Shown here: piece by piece, positions 10,425 to 17,882 of the stretch
Layout of the letters: every line of letters begins with the position of its first letter
Position numbering within the stretch: position 1 is the first letter of the stretch
Source of the DNA: Lachnospiraceae bacterium
Lineage (GTDB): Bacteria > Bacillota > Clostridia > Lachnospirales > Lachnospiraceae
Reading direction: 5' to 3'
Length of the DNA stretch: 42,025 bases
NCBI GenBank assembly: GCA_024684055.1
Contig: JAIKXN010000197.1
Location: 1 to 42,025 of the forward strand
Position numbers and translations under genes: made by a program
The notes under the pieces: generated by a model
Databases searched by the model: none
Seen by the model: only the letters and a program-made list of their open reading frames with translations
What the model was told of the DNA's origin: nothing

Positions 10425-10574
10425 TTACTTTGTTTCCTTATGTAAAGTATGAGCCTTGCAGAATCTGCAGTACTTCTTGGTTTCCATTCTGTCGGGATGG
10501 GTCTTTTTGTCCTTTGTAGTATTGTAATTTCTCTGCTTGCATTCTGTGCATGCCAATGTGATTCTTGTACGCAT
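10425..10574 (-). CDS. rpmG: 50S ribosomal protein L33
   Basis: A 49-residue protein beginning [17 protein letters not shown] and containing [16 protein letters not shown] at the end. The two CxxC pairs mark the zinc-binding (C+) form of L33, and the length is normal. The ATG at 10574 has a GGAGGT-type site just upstream. As in many Firmicutes it opens the rpmG-secE-nusG run and is preceded by a good sigma-A promoter. It is easy to miss because of its size. Confidence 0.96.
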   Translation of the reverse strand: MRTRITLACTECKQRNYNTTKDKKTHPDRMETKKYCRFCKAHTLHKETK

Positions 10575-10673
10575 AATTTATTACCTCCGTTACCGATAAT
10601 TCACGTTTTGTATTCGCAACAGCCGTTTTTAGAGTGCATAAAAAAAAGACCTAAAAACCAATCTTGCCCTAGT

Positions 10674-10702
10674 AGAATATCACAACAAATGTTTGTAGTC
10701 AA
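10674..10702 (-). promoter_or_regulatory. Sigma-A type promoter of rpmG-secE-nusG-rplK-rplA
   Basis: On the minus strand TTGACT (-35, 10697-10702) and TATTCT (-10, 10674-10679) are separated by exactly 17 bases. The start would fall near 10667, about 90 bases before rpmG. The leader contains a T8 run but no convincing stem before it. Confidence 0.8.
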
Positions 10703-10831
10703 CAAATTTTTTCTTCAGCCTTTTTCCACAAAATACGGTTTCTTTTCCTATAATATATACCACTTCTTGTAAAAATGACAGAAAAACCTTGAAAAACAGG
10801 CATTTTTCCGTTATTTTTCATAAAAAAATTA

Positions 10832-10860
10832 TTGTTTTTTCTTTACGGTTATGATACTAT
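10832..10860 (+). promoter_or_regulatory. Candidate sigma-A type promoter of the FliD-like gene
   Basis: On the plus strand TTGTTT (10832-10837) and TACTAT (10855-10860) are 17 bases apart in an AT-rich stretch, divergent from the rpmG promoter. I find no flagellar sigma-28 pattern (TAAA-N15-GCCGATAA) nearby. The -35 is a weak match. Confidence 0.5.
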
Positions 10861-10874
10861 ATATTTGTAATAAT

Positions 10875-10933
10875 AGCATAAGTCTATGCTCATACCGTGG
10901 GTGACGGATACCCGGATGCTGAGGCATCGGTAT
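10875..10933 (+). promoter_or_regulatory. Structured 5' leader of the FliD-like mRNA
   Basis: Two structures precede the ribosome binding site. First, a hairpin AGCATA-4-TATGCT (10875-10890). Second, a compact three-way junction: ATACCG (10892-10897) with CGGTAT (10928-10933), GGGT-7-ACCC (10899-10913) and GATGC-4-GCATC (10915-10928, sharing one base with the closing stem). The GGGT hairpin exposes GGA in its loop. I match it to no riboswitch family known to me. Confidence 0.5.
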
Positions 10934-10960
10934 ATTTCAAGGAAGAAAGGAGGGAGCAGG

Positions 10961-12262
10961 ATGGCTTATTCAGTAGCATTAAATAACGTCTATAATAACT
11001 ATCTCACTACGTACGCGCCTAAAGCCAGCGGTCGTTACGATGCGCATAAAAAGAGCGAACTTCGCGGCGTGTATAATTCCATAGTTAAATTAAATAAAGA
11101 ATCTCCCCTTTCTATTATTGATGAAAGCATACAGTCGCAGTCTTATGCTGTCAAAATGAAAGAAAACGCAAGAGAACTTCGTAATACCATCGCTTCTCTC
11201 GGCGGTCTGGATGAGGAAGAACTTCTGAATCAGAAGACTGCTTACTCGAGTTCCGATGATATTGTCAGCGTTAAATATATAGGAGACGGAATCTCACAGG
11301 AAGGAGAAAACGAATTCTCGCTCTTTGTCGAGAAACTCGCCGCTTCGCAGATCAATACGGGAACCACTCTTCCCGACGAAAAAATAGATCTTCCTCCGGG
11401 AACCTATTCTTTCGACGTTTCCATTAATAATATGAACTACGAGTTCCAGTTTAATATTAATGACGGGGAGACAAATACAGAACTTCAGGAAAAACTTTCA
11501 AGACTTATAAATAACTCGAATATCGGACTCAAGTCGGAAGTAACTCATACCGAGGAAGGAAGCTATATCTCACTCGAAACCACTCTGACCGGTATCGAAG
11601 ACGACCGCCAGCTTCTTTTCGAAGTAGGCGATTCAAATACAAGCAAGACTTCGGGTGCGGTTGCTTATCTCGGACTCGATAAGGTATCGCAGCTTCCGGA
11701 CAATGCAAGATTCTATCTTAACGACGAGCCGCACGAATCCTATTCGAATCACTTCACGGTAGCAAGAACCTTCGAGCTTAACCTGAACAAAGTTCAGGAA
11801 ATCGGGGCAGAGCCGATTAAAATTGGACTTAAAGCCGATACCGATTCAATGAAGGAAAATGTATCGCGATTTGCGATGGGATATAACGAATTCATAAGAA
11901 ACACTTCCGAATTCCTTGCTTCGCAGCCAAAGACCGGATATCTCTTAAATGAGATGAACCGTATAACGAATACATATAATCAGGATCTGAATAATCTGGG
12001 AATTTCATTTGATGAAGACGGATTAATGCAGGTGGATGAATCAAAGCTTACGGACAACATGACAAGCACCGACGCACTTGAATCTCTCTCGAGCGTAAGA
12101 AAGTTCACCAACTCCGTTTTGAACAAAGCAAATCAGGTTTCACTCAATCCCATGGATTACGTGAGCAAGAAGATCGTTGCTTACAAGAATCCCGGAAAGG
12201 AATTCGTAACTCCGTACATAACAAGCCAGTATTCCGGCATGATGTTTAACGGATACTGCTAA
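10961..12262 (+). CDS. FliD-like flagellar filament cap/hook-associated protein
   Basis: A 433-residue protein that I read as a divergent FliD (HAP2) relative. The start is ATG 10961 (MAYSVALNNVYNNYL) because AAGGAGG lies 7 bases upstream; an earlier in-frame codon lacks a site. The central part has FliD-like strands (GTYSFDVSINNMNYEFQFNI, then GSYISLETTLTG). The C-terminal third has the typical NLGISFDEDGLMQVDESKL pattern followed by a helical region with FTNSVLNKANQVS. The usual FliD N-terminus (SGLDT-type) is missing, and the protein ends in FNGYC. It is the only clear plus-strand gene and stands alone between two terminated units. It could instead be an accessory or secreted FliD paralogue. 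Confidence 0.65.
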   Translation: MAYSVALNNVYNNYLTTYAPKASGRYDAHKKSELRGVYNSIVKLNKESPLSIIDESIQSQSYAVKMKENARELRNTIASLGGLDEEELLNQKTAYSSSDDIVSVKYIGDGISQEGENEFSLFVEKLAASQINTGTTLPDEKIDLPPGTYSFDVSINNMNYEFQFNINDGETNTELQEKLSRLINNSNIGLKSEVTHTEEGSYISLETTLTGIEDDRQLLFEVGDSNTSKTSGAVAYLGLDKVSQLPDNARFYLNDEPHESYSNHFTVARTFELNLNKVQEIGAEPIKIGLKADTDSMKENVSRFAMGYNEFIRNTSEFLASQPKTGYLLNEMNRITNTYNQDLNNLGISFDEDGLMQVDESKLTDNMTSTDALESLSSVRKFTNSVLNKANQVSLNPMDYVSKKIVAYKNPGKEFVTPYITSQYSGMMFNGYC

Positions 12263-12264
12263 AA

Positions 12265-12294
12265 AAACTTGCCGCTTTTGCAAACGACAAGTTT
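12265..12294. terminator. Bidirectional terminator between the FliD-like gene and ptsH
   Basis: AAACTTG (12265-12271) pairs with CAAGTTT (12288-12294), with two further C-G pairs inside, and the stem is flanked by A7 and T7. It therefore serves both converging genes, whose stop codons lie 3 and 20 bases away. Confidence 0.9.
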
Positions 12295-12313
12295 TTTTAT
12301 TTCTTAAAATTTC

Positions 12314-12592
12314 TTATTCTGTCTGAGGCAAGTCTCCGAGGCCTTCTTCGATGATCCTGGAAATATTCTCCATTGCTTCTTCTTCATCATCGCCTTCACA
12401 GATTAACTCTATGGAATCTCCCTGCTTTACGCAGGCTGCCAGCACGCTTAACACGCTCTTTGCATTCGTATTGTTATTTCTGTAATTAAATGTAATCCTG
12501 GATTTGTACTTAACTGCCTCTTTGCAAAGATTGCCCGCCGGTCTTAAATGCAAACCGGTCGGATTGTTAATAACAACTGTCTTAGTAAGCAT
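12314..12592 (-). CDS. ptsH: HPr, phosphocarrier protein of the PTS
   Basis: HPr passes phosphate from enzyme I to sugar permeases and in Firmicutes is also a catabolite-repression signal. The 92-residue protein has the phosphorylatable His15 in PTGLHLRPAG and the HPr-kinase target Ser46 in NAKSVLSVL, both at the standard positions. The motif is GLHLRPA rather than the common GLHARPA, and the segment after Ser46 differs from the usual SIMGVM. It could be a second HPr-like protein rather than the main one, since ptsI is not adjacent. It has its own promoter (12641-12669) and a GGGGGG-type ribosome binding site. Confidence 0.88.
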   Translation of the reverse strand: MLTKTVVINNPTGLHLRPAGNLCKEAVKYKSRITFNYRNNNTNAKSVLSVLAACVKQGDSIELICEGDDEEEAMENISRIIEEGLGDLPQTE

Positions 12593-12640
12593 ATGTATCC
12601 CCCCGAATTCATATCTTAATAATTTGTTTAGTAATACTTT

Positions 12641-12669
12641 ATTATACCATTCAGACGCTCAAAACTCAA
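12641..12669 (-). promoter_or_regulatory. Sigma-A type promoter of ptsH
   Basis: On the minus strand TTGAGT (-35, 12664-12669) and a perfect TATAAT (-10, 12641-12646) are separated by 17 bases. The -35 overlaps the stop codon of cdaR, so ptsH can be transcribed separately from the c-di-AMP operon. No terminator lies between cdaR and ptsH. Confidence 0.85.
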
Positions 12670-13961
12670 GTTTCTTCTTCTTTGTAAATCTTAATTCTCA
12701 GTCTTACCGTATCTTCTGTTTCGAGCTTATCGGGAAGGTCAACTTTTACGGGAATCGAGTAAATACCCGCCTGAACATTTTCCACGTTGTTTTCTTCAAT
12801 CCATTTATTGAAATCCGCTTTAAGATTTATGTTTGCGGCGGTAACATTTTCAAAATCTTTGGAAAGACCGTGAACCTTAAGTTCAACTCTGTTATCCGTT
12901 ACGCTTTCAGCACCGTTTACGATTTCTGCCTTAAATCCGTCAGGAACATCATTGAGATCAATTCTTGTTGTATAAATATTGTAGACTTTCTCGATCTCTT
13001 TTTCGATTCCGACCGTAACGAGTACATTTCCTCTGAAATCATCATCGCAGGATTCAAGTCCCGAAGGAAGGTAATTGAAAACGTTTACCGACGTTCTGTA
13101 ACTCGATGTCTGCTCGGATATATTAACCACATTTGAAGGAATGTTGATCGTATTGATATTGTCGAGAACGCTCTTCGGTCCCGCCAGCTTGATCTCCGAA
13201 GGATTCAGTACAACAACTCCGTTGGCCTTGTATCCTTCTGCAGCCTCGCCGCTCGGAACACAGGCAAGCGATACGGTCTTTGTATAAAGAATTTCCTGGC
13301 TTACGCTGATGTTGTCGATGTTCATCTTAAGTCTGGACGAATCGATTATCTGTCCCTGAGCATCGTAAAGAACGATGGGTGCGGATGCCGAAACGCTGTT
13401 GGTAGCGCCTTCAACATCTATCTGGACCTTTGCGGTCTGAACCAGATCGATGATCGATTTCGGTCCTTCGATGTTTACACGGTTTAAGCTTAAAGAATAG
13501 TTTCCTTTAATATATTCATCCGCGGGATTTCCGATCGTTTCAACCTGAATGATCTTCTGTATTTTCTTAAGGTCTTCGATATTGAGTTTAACCTTGTCAA
13601 ACGAAAGTTTGATATTTACGATGTCGTCGGCATATTTATTGGAAGTTGCCTTGATGCTGATGCAGCTGCTGTCGTCAAGCGAGCTCATGTCCGCAACGGC
13701 ATCGATATTTTCTTTTGAGATCTCCTCGATAACGGATCTTCTGCCGCTTACCGTGACATCCACATATTCCTGGCCGGGCTCGATCTCGTATACTTTATTC
13801 TGCTTGGTAAGAAGATTCTCGTTTTTAACCCTTATCGGTACATTGTCAAACTGAACATTCTTTACCGGGTCATCGATATTTACAACGATCACCCAGATAA
13901 TAATGGAAAAGAGAACGGCAAGGACCTTCAGATTAAGATTGTGCGTCAGTTTTTGCTTCAT
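12666..13961 (-). CDS. cdaR: CdaR, YbbR-domain regulator of c-di-AMP synthase
   Basis: CdaR is the membrane-anchored partner that modulates CdaA. The protein has a short basic N-terminus, one membrane span (LKVLAVLFSIIIWVIVVNID) and an extracytoplasmic part with about four YbbR-like repeats (recurring patterns such as NRVNIEGPKSIIDLV and SEIKLAGPKSVLDNI). I choose ATG 13961 (MKQKLTHNLNLK, 431 residues), which has a GGGGGAGGG site and overlaps the cdaA stop by 29 bases. A longer frame to 14033 would add 24 basic residues without a site. The gene pair cdaA-cdaR is standard, but the usual glmM does not follow; ptsH does. Confidence 0.92.
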   Translation of the reverse strand: MKQKLTHNLNLKVLAVLFSIIIWVIVVNIDDPVKNVQFDNVPIRVKNENLLTKQNKVYEIEPGQEYVDVTVSGRRSVIEEISKENIDAVADMSSLDDSSCISIKATSNKYADDIVNIKLSFDKVKLNIEDLKKIQKIIQVETIGNPADEYIKGNYSLSLNRVNIEGPKSIIDLVQTAKVQIDVEGATNSVSASAPIVLYDAQGQIIDSSRLKMNIDNISVSQEILYTKTVSLACVPSGEAAEGYKANGVVVLNPSEIKLAGPKSVLDNINTINIPSNVVNISEQTSSYRTSVNVFNYLPSGLESCDDDFRGNVLVTVGIEKEIEKVYNIYTTRIDLNDVPDGFKAEIVNGAESVTDNRVELKVHGLSKDFENVTAANINLKADFNKWIEENNVENVQAGIYSIPVKVDLPDKLETEDTVRLRIKIYKEEET

Positions 13962-14826
13962 CTTTTTTGCCCTCCCCCTTCTTTGATTTTGTTTTCTTGG
14001 GTTTAGCTTCCCTCTTGTCCTGGATGACTTCAAGCTTCTTTCTTAAGTCGATAACATCAAGACATCTGTAAAGCTCACCGTTTTGTGCAACGCTGACTTT
14101 ACCCGTTTCTTCGGAAACAATTATAACCAGAGCATCAGTAACCTCAGAAATGCCGACGCCCGCACGGTGTCTGGTACCGAGTTCCTTGCTTAAGCTTCTG
14201 TTATCCGAAAGAGGAAGATAACAGGTTGCCGAACGTACTCTGTCACCCTGAATGATAACGGCTCCGTCGTGAAGCGGAGTATTGTGTTCGAAAATGTTTA
14301 CAAGAAGCTGGCTCGAAACGATACCGTCAACGGTAATACCGGTGCGTTCGTACTCTTCAAGCGGAGATTCCGCTTCAATCACAATAAGCGCACCTGTCTT
14401 GGCACGCCCCATTTCAAAACTTGCACTGATTATTTCATTGATCGTTTTGTCGGAAAATCTTCCCTCATTCTGCCGGTCCCCCAACAGAAGAAGGCTTGTA
14501 AGAAGGTTATTCTTGCCCAGATCCTCAATAAGCCTTCGAATCTCGGGCTGCAGGGCAACGATTATTGCCACGGCGCCCAGTGTAAACAGGCTCTTTCCTA
14601 TCCATATAATGGTAGTCATGTCAAAAATCTCGGCAACGGCCATGAAAACAAGAATAACGGCAAGGCCTTTGACAACGGCCCATGCTCTCGTATTCTTCAT
14701 CCACTTCATAGCTTGGTAAAGAAGAAATGCGAGAATAATCATTTCAAGTACGTCCAGAATCCTGACGCGCGGGAGCCTGAACGCATTTATATATGCACTT
14801 GCGAAATCGAATATTCTCTGAAACAT
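13933..14826 (-). CDS. cdaA: CdaA, membrane-bound diadenylate cyclase
   Basis: CdaA makes c-di-AMP from two ATP. The 297-residue protein has three N-terminal membrane spans (about residues 20-92, with the conserved ALQPEIRRLIEDLG just after) and a DAC domain carrying the catalytic DGA at 187-189 (NTPLHDGAVII) and RHR at 219-221 (GTRHRAGVG). A Lys-rich tail of about 30 residues follows. It overlaps cdaR by 29 bases and follows an unknown membrane protein after 15 bases, so the two upstream membrane proteins are probably in its operon. Confidence 0.96.
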   Translation of the reverse strand: MFQRIFDFASAYINAFRLPRVRILDVLEMIILAFLLYQAMKWMKNTRAWAVVKGLAVILVFMAVAEIFDMTTIIWIGKSLFTLGAVAIIVALQPEIRRLIEDLGKNNLLTSLLLLGDRQNEGRFSDKTINEIISASFEMGRAKTGALIVIEAESPLEEYERTGITVDGIVSSQLLVNIFEHNTPLHDGAVIIQGDRVRSATCYLPLSDNRSLSKELGTRHRAGVGISEVTDALVIIVSEETGKVSVAQNGELYRCLDVIDLRKKLEVIQDKREAKPKKTKSKKGEGKKDEAKTDAQS

Positions 14827-14841
14827 TACTTTACCCTTTTA

Positions 14842-16179
14842 TCACTTGTCCTGATCTTTAGTCAGTCTCTCTTCAAGTTTTCTTCTCTGATAAGCCATTC
14901 TGCGGCTTAATCCCAAATCCGAATCTTCTTCCTGAACGATCGTATCATTTTCTCTCTGGGAAGATTCCGCATTTCTCATTCTTTCTTCTCTTCTTCTCTG
15001 AGCTTCCCTTCTTCTGGCTATCTCGGCCTGTCTGGCTTCATATGCCGCTTTTTCTCTGGCAAACTCATCTTCATACGAATTCGAGGAACTTCTTCTTGTT
15101 CCTTTTCCTGCCGGCGCTTCTTTTCCCGATTCTCTTGCCGGCTTTCTGGCTGTTCTTTCTTCTTCCTCATCTTCACGTTCCGAAGCATCGGACTGCATTA
15201 CTCTTGCAGCTCTTTCTTCGACGCTATGTTTCGAAACCTGCTTCTTTGCTCTTCTCTTTGAGCCTTCCTCGGAAGAATCTTTTATCGTACCCGCCGTAAT
15301 CTTGGGTACCGCTTTAACATAGTAATAATAATCGTCGTCCTCGAACTGAACTTTTTCCGTTCGCGAATAATCGACATCGAATACAAGGAACTGGATTACC
15401 TTGACCACTCCGCATGCAAGAATCGTTCCGATAATAAGTCCGACGATCGAAATGTTGGTGTTGTACATTACATCGCCTACAAGGATTATCAGGATTCCCG
15501 TAAGTGCTCCGACGATCATGGCGATCGTCCATGCGTAATTTATCGAAAGTCTTCTGACTATATAAACCACAAGTACCGTAAGCGCAAAAGCAAATGCGCA
15601 GATGAGCATTTCCTTGTTTTTCAGAAGTCCTTCAAGCAGTGCACGAAGTCTGTCGAGAAGATCTTCGACTCCGCTTTCGTCAAAAGCCTTCTGCGCCGAA
15701 ACCATGTATTTGAGCACGTAGAAAACGATCGTTCCGCATGCAACCGAAATCGCACTGGTCGGCGATCCCACAAGTCCGAACGACATCGGGATCGTGTAGG
15801 GAATCTTAAATACAAAGCAAAGCGGTGTAAGCAATACCGCTATATGGTCTTTTGGCGAGAACCTGAAGAACAGCAAAAACATTATCAGATAAACCACGCC
15901 AAGCACTATCGCAAATTCCATCGATATGGCATAAGCATGCAAAAGCGTAAGGCCCGCTCCGATAACAGTAATGATGCTCAAAGGCATAAATGAGCAGAAT
16001 AATGATAAAATGACAGCCAAAGGGAGTTTGGCTATCTTTGTCATATATCCGAATTGTGAATTGATCGTGCAGAATACGATCATGGCAAAAATGAATTTGC
16101 CTGCAGGAATCAGATAAGCTTCAAACCTGTTGATGAAAACCACAACCTGAAGTCTGATTTCTCTTAACTTATTCATCAT
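14842..16179 (-). CDS. Unknown polytopic membrane protein in the c-di-AMP operon
   Basis: I do not recognise a named family. The 445-residue protein has about eight hydrophobic spans between residues 20 and 268, a soluble insertion near 160-185 (FDESGVEDLLDRLRALLEGL), then an acidic-aromatic stretch (QFEDDDYYYYVKAVPKI) and a 140-residue tail very rich in Arg, Glu and Ala with a likely coiled coil (REKAAYEARQAEIARRREAQ). The start is placed at ATG 16179 because GAGGAAG lies just upstream; it overlaps the preceding gene by 11 bases, which suggests translational coupling. The position directly before cdaA suggests a role linked to c-di-AMP or osmotic control, but this is only context. Confidence 0.75.
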   Translation of the reverse strand: MMNKLREIRLQVVVFINRFEAYLIPAGKFIFAMIVFCTINSQFGYMTKIAKLPLAVILSLFCSFMPLSIITVIGAGLTLLHAYAISMEFAIVLGVVYLIMFLLFFRFSPKDHIAVLLTPLCFVFKIPYTIPMSFGLVGSPTSAISVACGTIVFYVLKYMVSAQKAFDESGVEDLLDRLRALLEGLLKNKEMLICAFAFALTVLVVYIVRRLSINYAWTIAMIVGALTGILIILVGDVMYNTNISIVGLIIGTILACGVVKVIQFLVFDVDYSRTEKVQFEDDDYYYYVKAVPKITAGTIKDSSEEGSKRRAKKQVSKHSVEERAARVMQSDASEREDEEEERTARKPARESGKEAPAGKGTRRSSSNSYEDEFAREKAAYEARQAEIARRREAQRRREERMRNAESSQRENDTIVQEEDSDLGLSRRMAYQRRKLEERLTKDQDK

Positions 16180-16597
16180 CGTCTTCTTCCTCAAAGTCTT
16201 CTTTTCTTCCGTAATGCGACAATAACTTTTTCAGATTCTTGGAAAAAATTCTTTTATATCTTACCGCTTTGTTATATTTAACAAAGAACGCAATCGCAAC
16301 AATTGAAATATACGCAACAACAAAACCGATATAATACAATATCAGTTTCCTTGCTTCGTCCAGTAAATTGATTCTGTAAAAATCTGCAAGCAGCTGTTCT
16401 GAATTGCAGGCCAGATACAAACCGATGATAATAAGGAAAACCGCTGTGGCGCAAATAATCGAGGTAAGTACCTTCAGGCCGATGTAATCGGATCTGAAAT
16501 ATCTTGCCACGGGTTCGTTTTTCTTTCCTTCCGTCTTCTCGTAAATGGCAATTCGTGTCATGAGACGAATTTTCTTTTTTCTTTCTTCGTTTATCAT
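16169..16597 (-). CDS. Unknown small membrane protein with two spans
   Basis: A 142-residue protein of no family known to me. It has a basic N-terminus, two hydrophobic spans (about residues 43-63 and 86-106, with GLKVLTSIICATAVFLIIIG and LYYIGFVVAYISIVAIAFFV), then a basic stretch and a very acidic end (FEEEDDDE). It lies 8 bases after yvyF, and its end overlaps the start of the next membrane protein, so the two are probably made together. Both termini are predicted to face the same side of the membrane. Confidence 0.7.
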   Translation of the reverse strand: MINEERKKKIRLMTRIAIYEKTEGKKNEPVARYFRSDYIGLKVLTSIICATAVFLIIIGLYLACNSEQLLADFYRINLLDEARKLILYYIGFVVAYISIVAIAFFVKYNKAVRYKRIFSKNLKKLLSHYGRKEDFEEEDDDE

Positions 16598-16605
16598 ATC
16601 ATTCC

Positions 16606-17007
16606 TTAACCGAGGAACCTCATTTTAGGATTGTGTTTTGTAGGTCCGTCGGGTTGTAAATTTTCCGCTTTCTTCTCGGGAGCAAGACCGCGCGCAAGCT
16701 CTGCTTTGCACTTATCGCAGTATCTTCCGCTCTTGATCATCGCACCGCAGTATTCGCAGTCGATTCCGACAACCGAGTCCGCTGCGAATACAAGACGTTC
16801 TTCGCGAACCCATTGTTTGATCTGCTTTTCCGTTACGTCGCAGGCTGAACAGATAACTGCAATACCTGCATCTTTATTATCTCTTACAAATTCCCTTACT
16901 TCCTGGAACTTTTTCTCTGCCTCTTCCTTACATGCGGGGCAGATAGGCGGCATGCCGGCAACATAGTTGTAAAGCTTTCCGCATCTTTTACAGTTTCTTA
17001 CTTCCAT
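16606..17007 (-). CDS. yvyF: YvyF-like flagellar operon zinc-ribbon protein
   Basis: A 133-residue cytoplasmic protein with zinc-ribbon cysteines (C6/C9 in NCKRCG, C23/C26 in PICPACK) and a second cluster near residue 83-100 (CEYCGAMIKSGRYCDKCK). Between them is a helix-turn-helix-like segment (DVTEKQIKQWVREERLVF). This layout and the position right after comFC match YvyF, which in Bacillus sits between comFC and flgM. Here no flgM or flgK follows; two membrane proteins and cdaA do. The molecular role is not established. Its ribosome binding site is GGGGGT-like. Confidence 0.75.
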   Translation of the reverse strand: MEVRNCKRCGKLYNYVAGMPPICPACKEEAEKKFQEVREFVRDNKDAGIAVICSACDVTEKQIKQWVREERLVFAADSVVGIDCEYCGAMIKSGRYCDKCKAELARGLAPEKKAENLQPDGPTKHNPKMRFLG

Positions 17008-17031
17008 AACGATACCCCCTTGAGTAATTAT

Positions 17032-17724
17032 TTATACGTCTGTCCCAATAGCGACAGTCAGATAATAAATCTTTGTAATCCCTCTTGATAAAAGTGCTTT
17101 GGCCGCTTCGTCAAGTGTAGCTCCTGTAGTATATACATCATCGACCAGAATAACTTTTTCTAATTTTACACCTTTTTCCGACATATGAAAAGCCCCCACA
17201 AGATTCTTTTGCCTTTCCGTGTCGTTCAGTTTTTTCTGTTCTTTTGTCTTTTTTACCCTCTTAAGGCAATCATTCAGAACGGGGATTCCCGTGCGCTTTG
17301 AAATTTCGTTTGCAAGAAGCTCCGACTGGTTGTATCCCCTCTTTTTGTACTTTGATATGTGAAGGGGAATCGGAATCAGCGCATCCGCCTCGAATTCTTT
17401 AATAGTTTCGCCAAGATATTTTACAATGTTTTCCGCATAATATTCCGCATATTCCGGACGCGAAGCGTTCTTGAAATTGTTGAGCGAATCCTTCACGCTG
17501 TCGTATTCGTACAGTGCAACACCCCTTGTAAAAAAGTGCCTGTCCCTGTTACAGTCCCTGCAGAATTCCTCATTTGAATCATCTATGTTTTTTCCGCATT
17601 TCATGCATCGGGGCGCGGGCACAAGGCGCGGTATTCCGACACAGTTTTCGCAGATCTTTTTGTCTCCCGCAATGAAGTCATCACAAATCGGACATCTTCG
17701 CGGGAAAAGAAACCTTTCTAACAA
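17032..17724 (-). CDS. comFC: ComFC-type phosphoribosyltransferase-fold competence protein
   Basis: A 230-residue protein with an N-terminal double zinc ribbon (CPICDD, CENC, CMKCGK, CRDC) and a C-terminal phosphoribosyltransferase-like domain with the PRPP-loop motif VILVDDVYTTGAT and the family signature KKRGYNQSELLA. In competent bacteria ComFC helps DNA uptake or processing. The start is a TTG at 17724, preceded by GGGGGAT at a good distance; no ATG precedes the first cysteine pair. comFA is not adjacent, so a role outside transformation is possible. yvyF follows after 24 bases. Confidence 0.88.
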   Translation of the reverse strand: MLERFLFPRRCPICDDFIAGDKKICENCVGIPRLVPAPRCMKCGKNIDDSNEEFCRDCNRDRHFFTRGVALYEYDSVKDSLNNFKNASRPEYAEYYAENIVKYLGETIKEFEADALIPIPLHISKYKKRGYNQSELLANEISKRTGIPVLNDCLKRVKKTKEQKKLNDTERQKNLVGAFHMSEKGVKLEKVILVDDVYTTGATLDEAAKALLSRGITKIYYLTVAIGTDV

Positions 17725-17784
17725 ATATTATCCCCCAAAACAAATTCCATGCTTTTTCCGAATTTTTTATATTCCATAGTCAAT

Positions 17785-17882
17785 CGGTTCAGCATGTTTT
17801 CATCTGATTGCCTTACGCTTTCACAAATCTTCAAAGCCGTCGGAAAACTGCCGGTTCAGCATGTTTTCACCTGATTGCCTTA
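17785..17882 (-). repeat. 31-bp direct repeat, two copies 67 bases apart, after recD2
   Basis: Copies at 17785-17815 and 17852-17882 are identical at 30 of 31 positions (T/C difference at position 19). The second copy contains the recD2 stop codon. Sequence beyond the shared block is more weakly similar, as if the end of recD2 had been duplicated in tandem and then drifted. On the minus strand each copy holds an ATG that opens a micro-ORF (13 codons at 17821-17862, 25 codons at 17718-17795). Confidence 0.9.

Noticed and set aside
10634-10670. Terminator in the rpmG leader (T8 run)
   Set aside because: No stable stem precedes the T run on the minus strand.
10892-10933. Hammerhead ribozyme or c-di-GMP riboswitch in the FliD-like leader
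   Set aside because: The three-way junction lacks the CUGAUGA/GAAA core of a hammerhead and the conserved core of either c-di-GMP class as I know them.
10886-10960. Extended N-terminus of the FliD-like protein (extra 25 residues)
   Set aside because: The upstream start lacks a ribosome binding site and overlaps the folded leader; ATG 10961 has a strong AAGGAGG.
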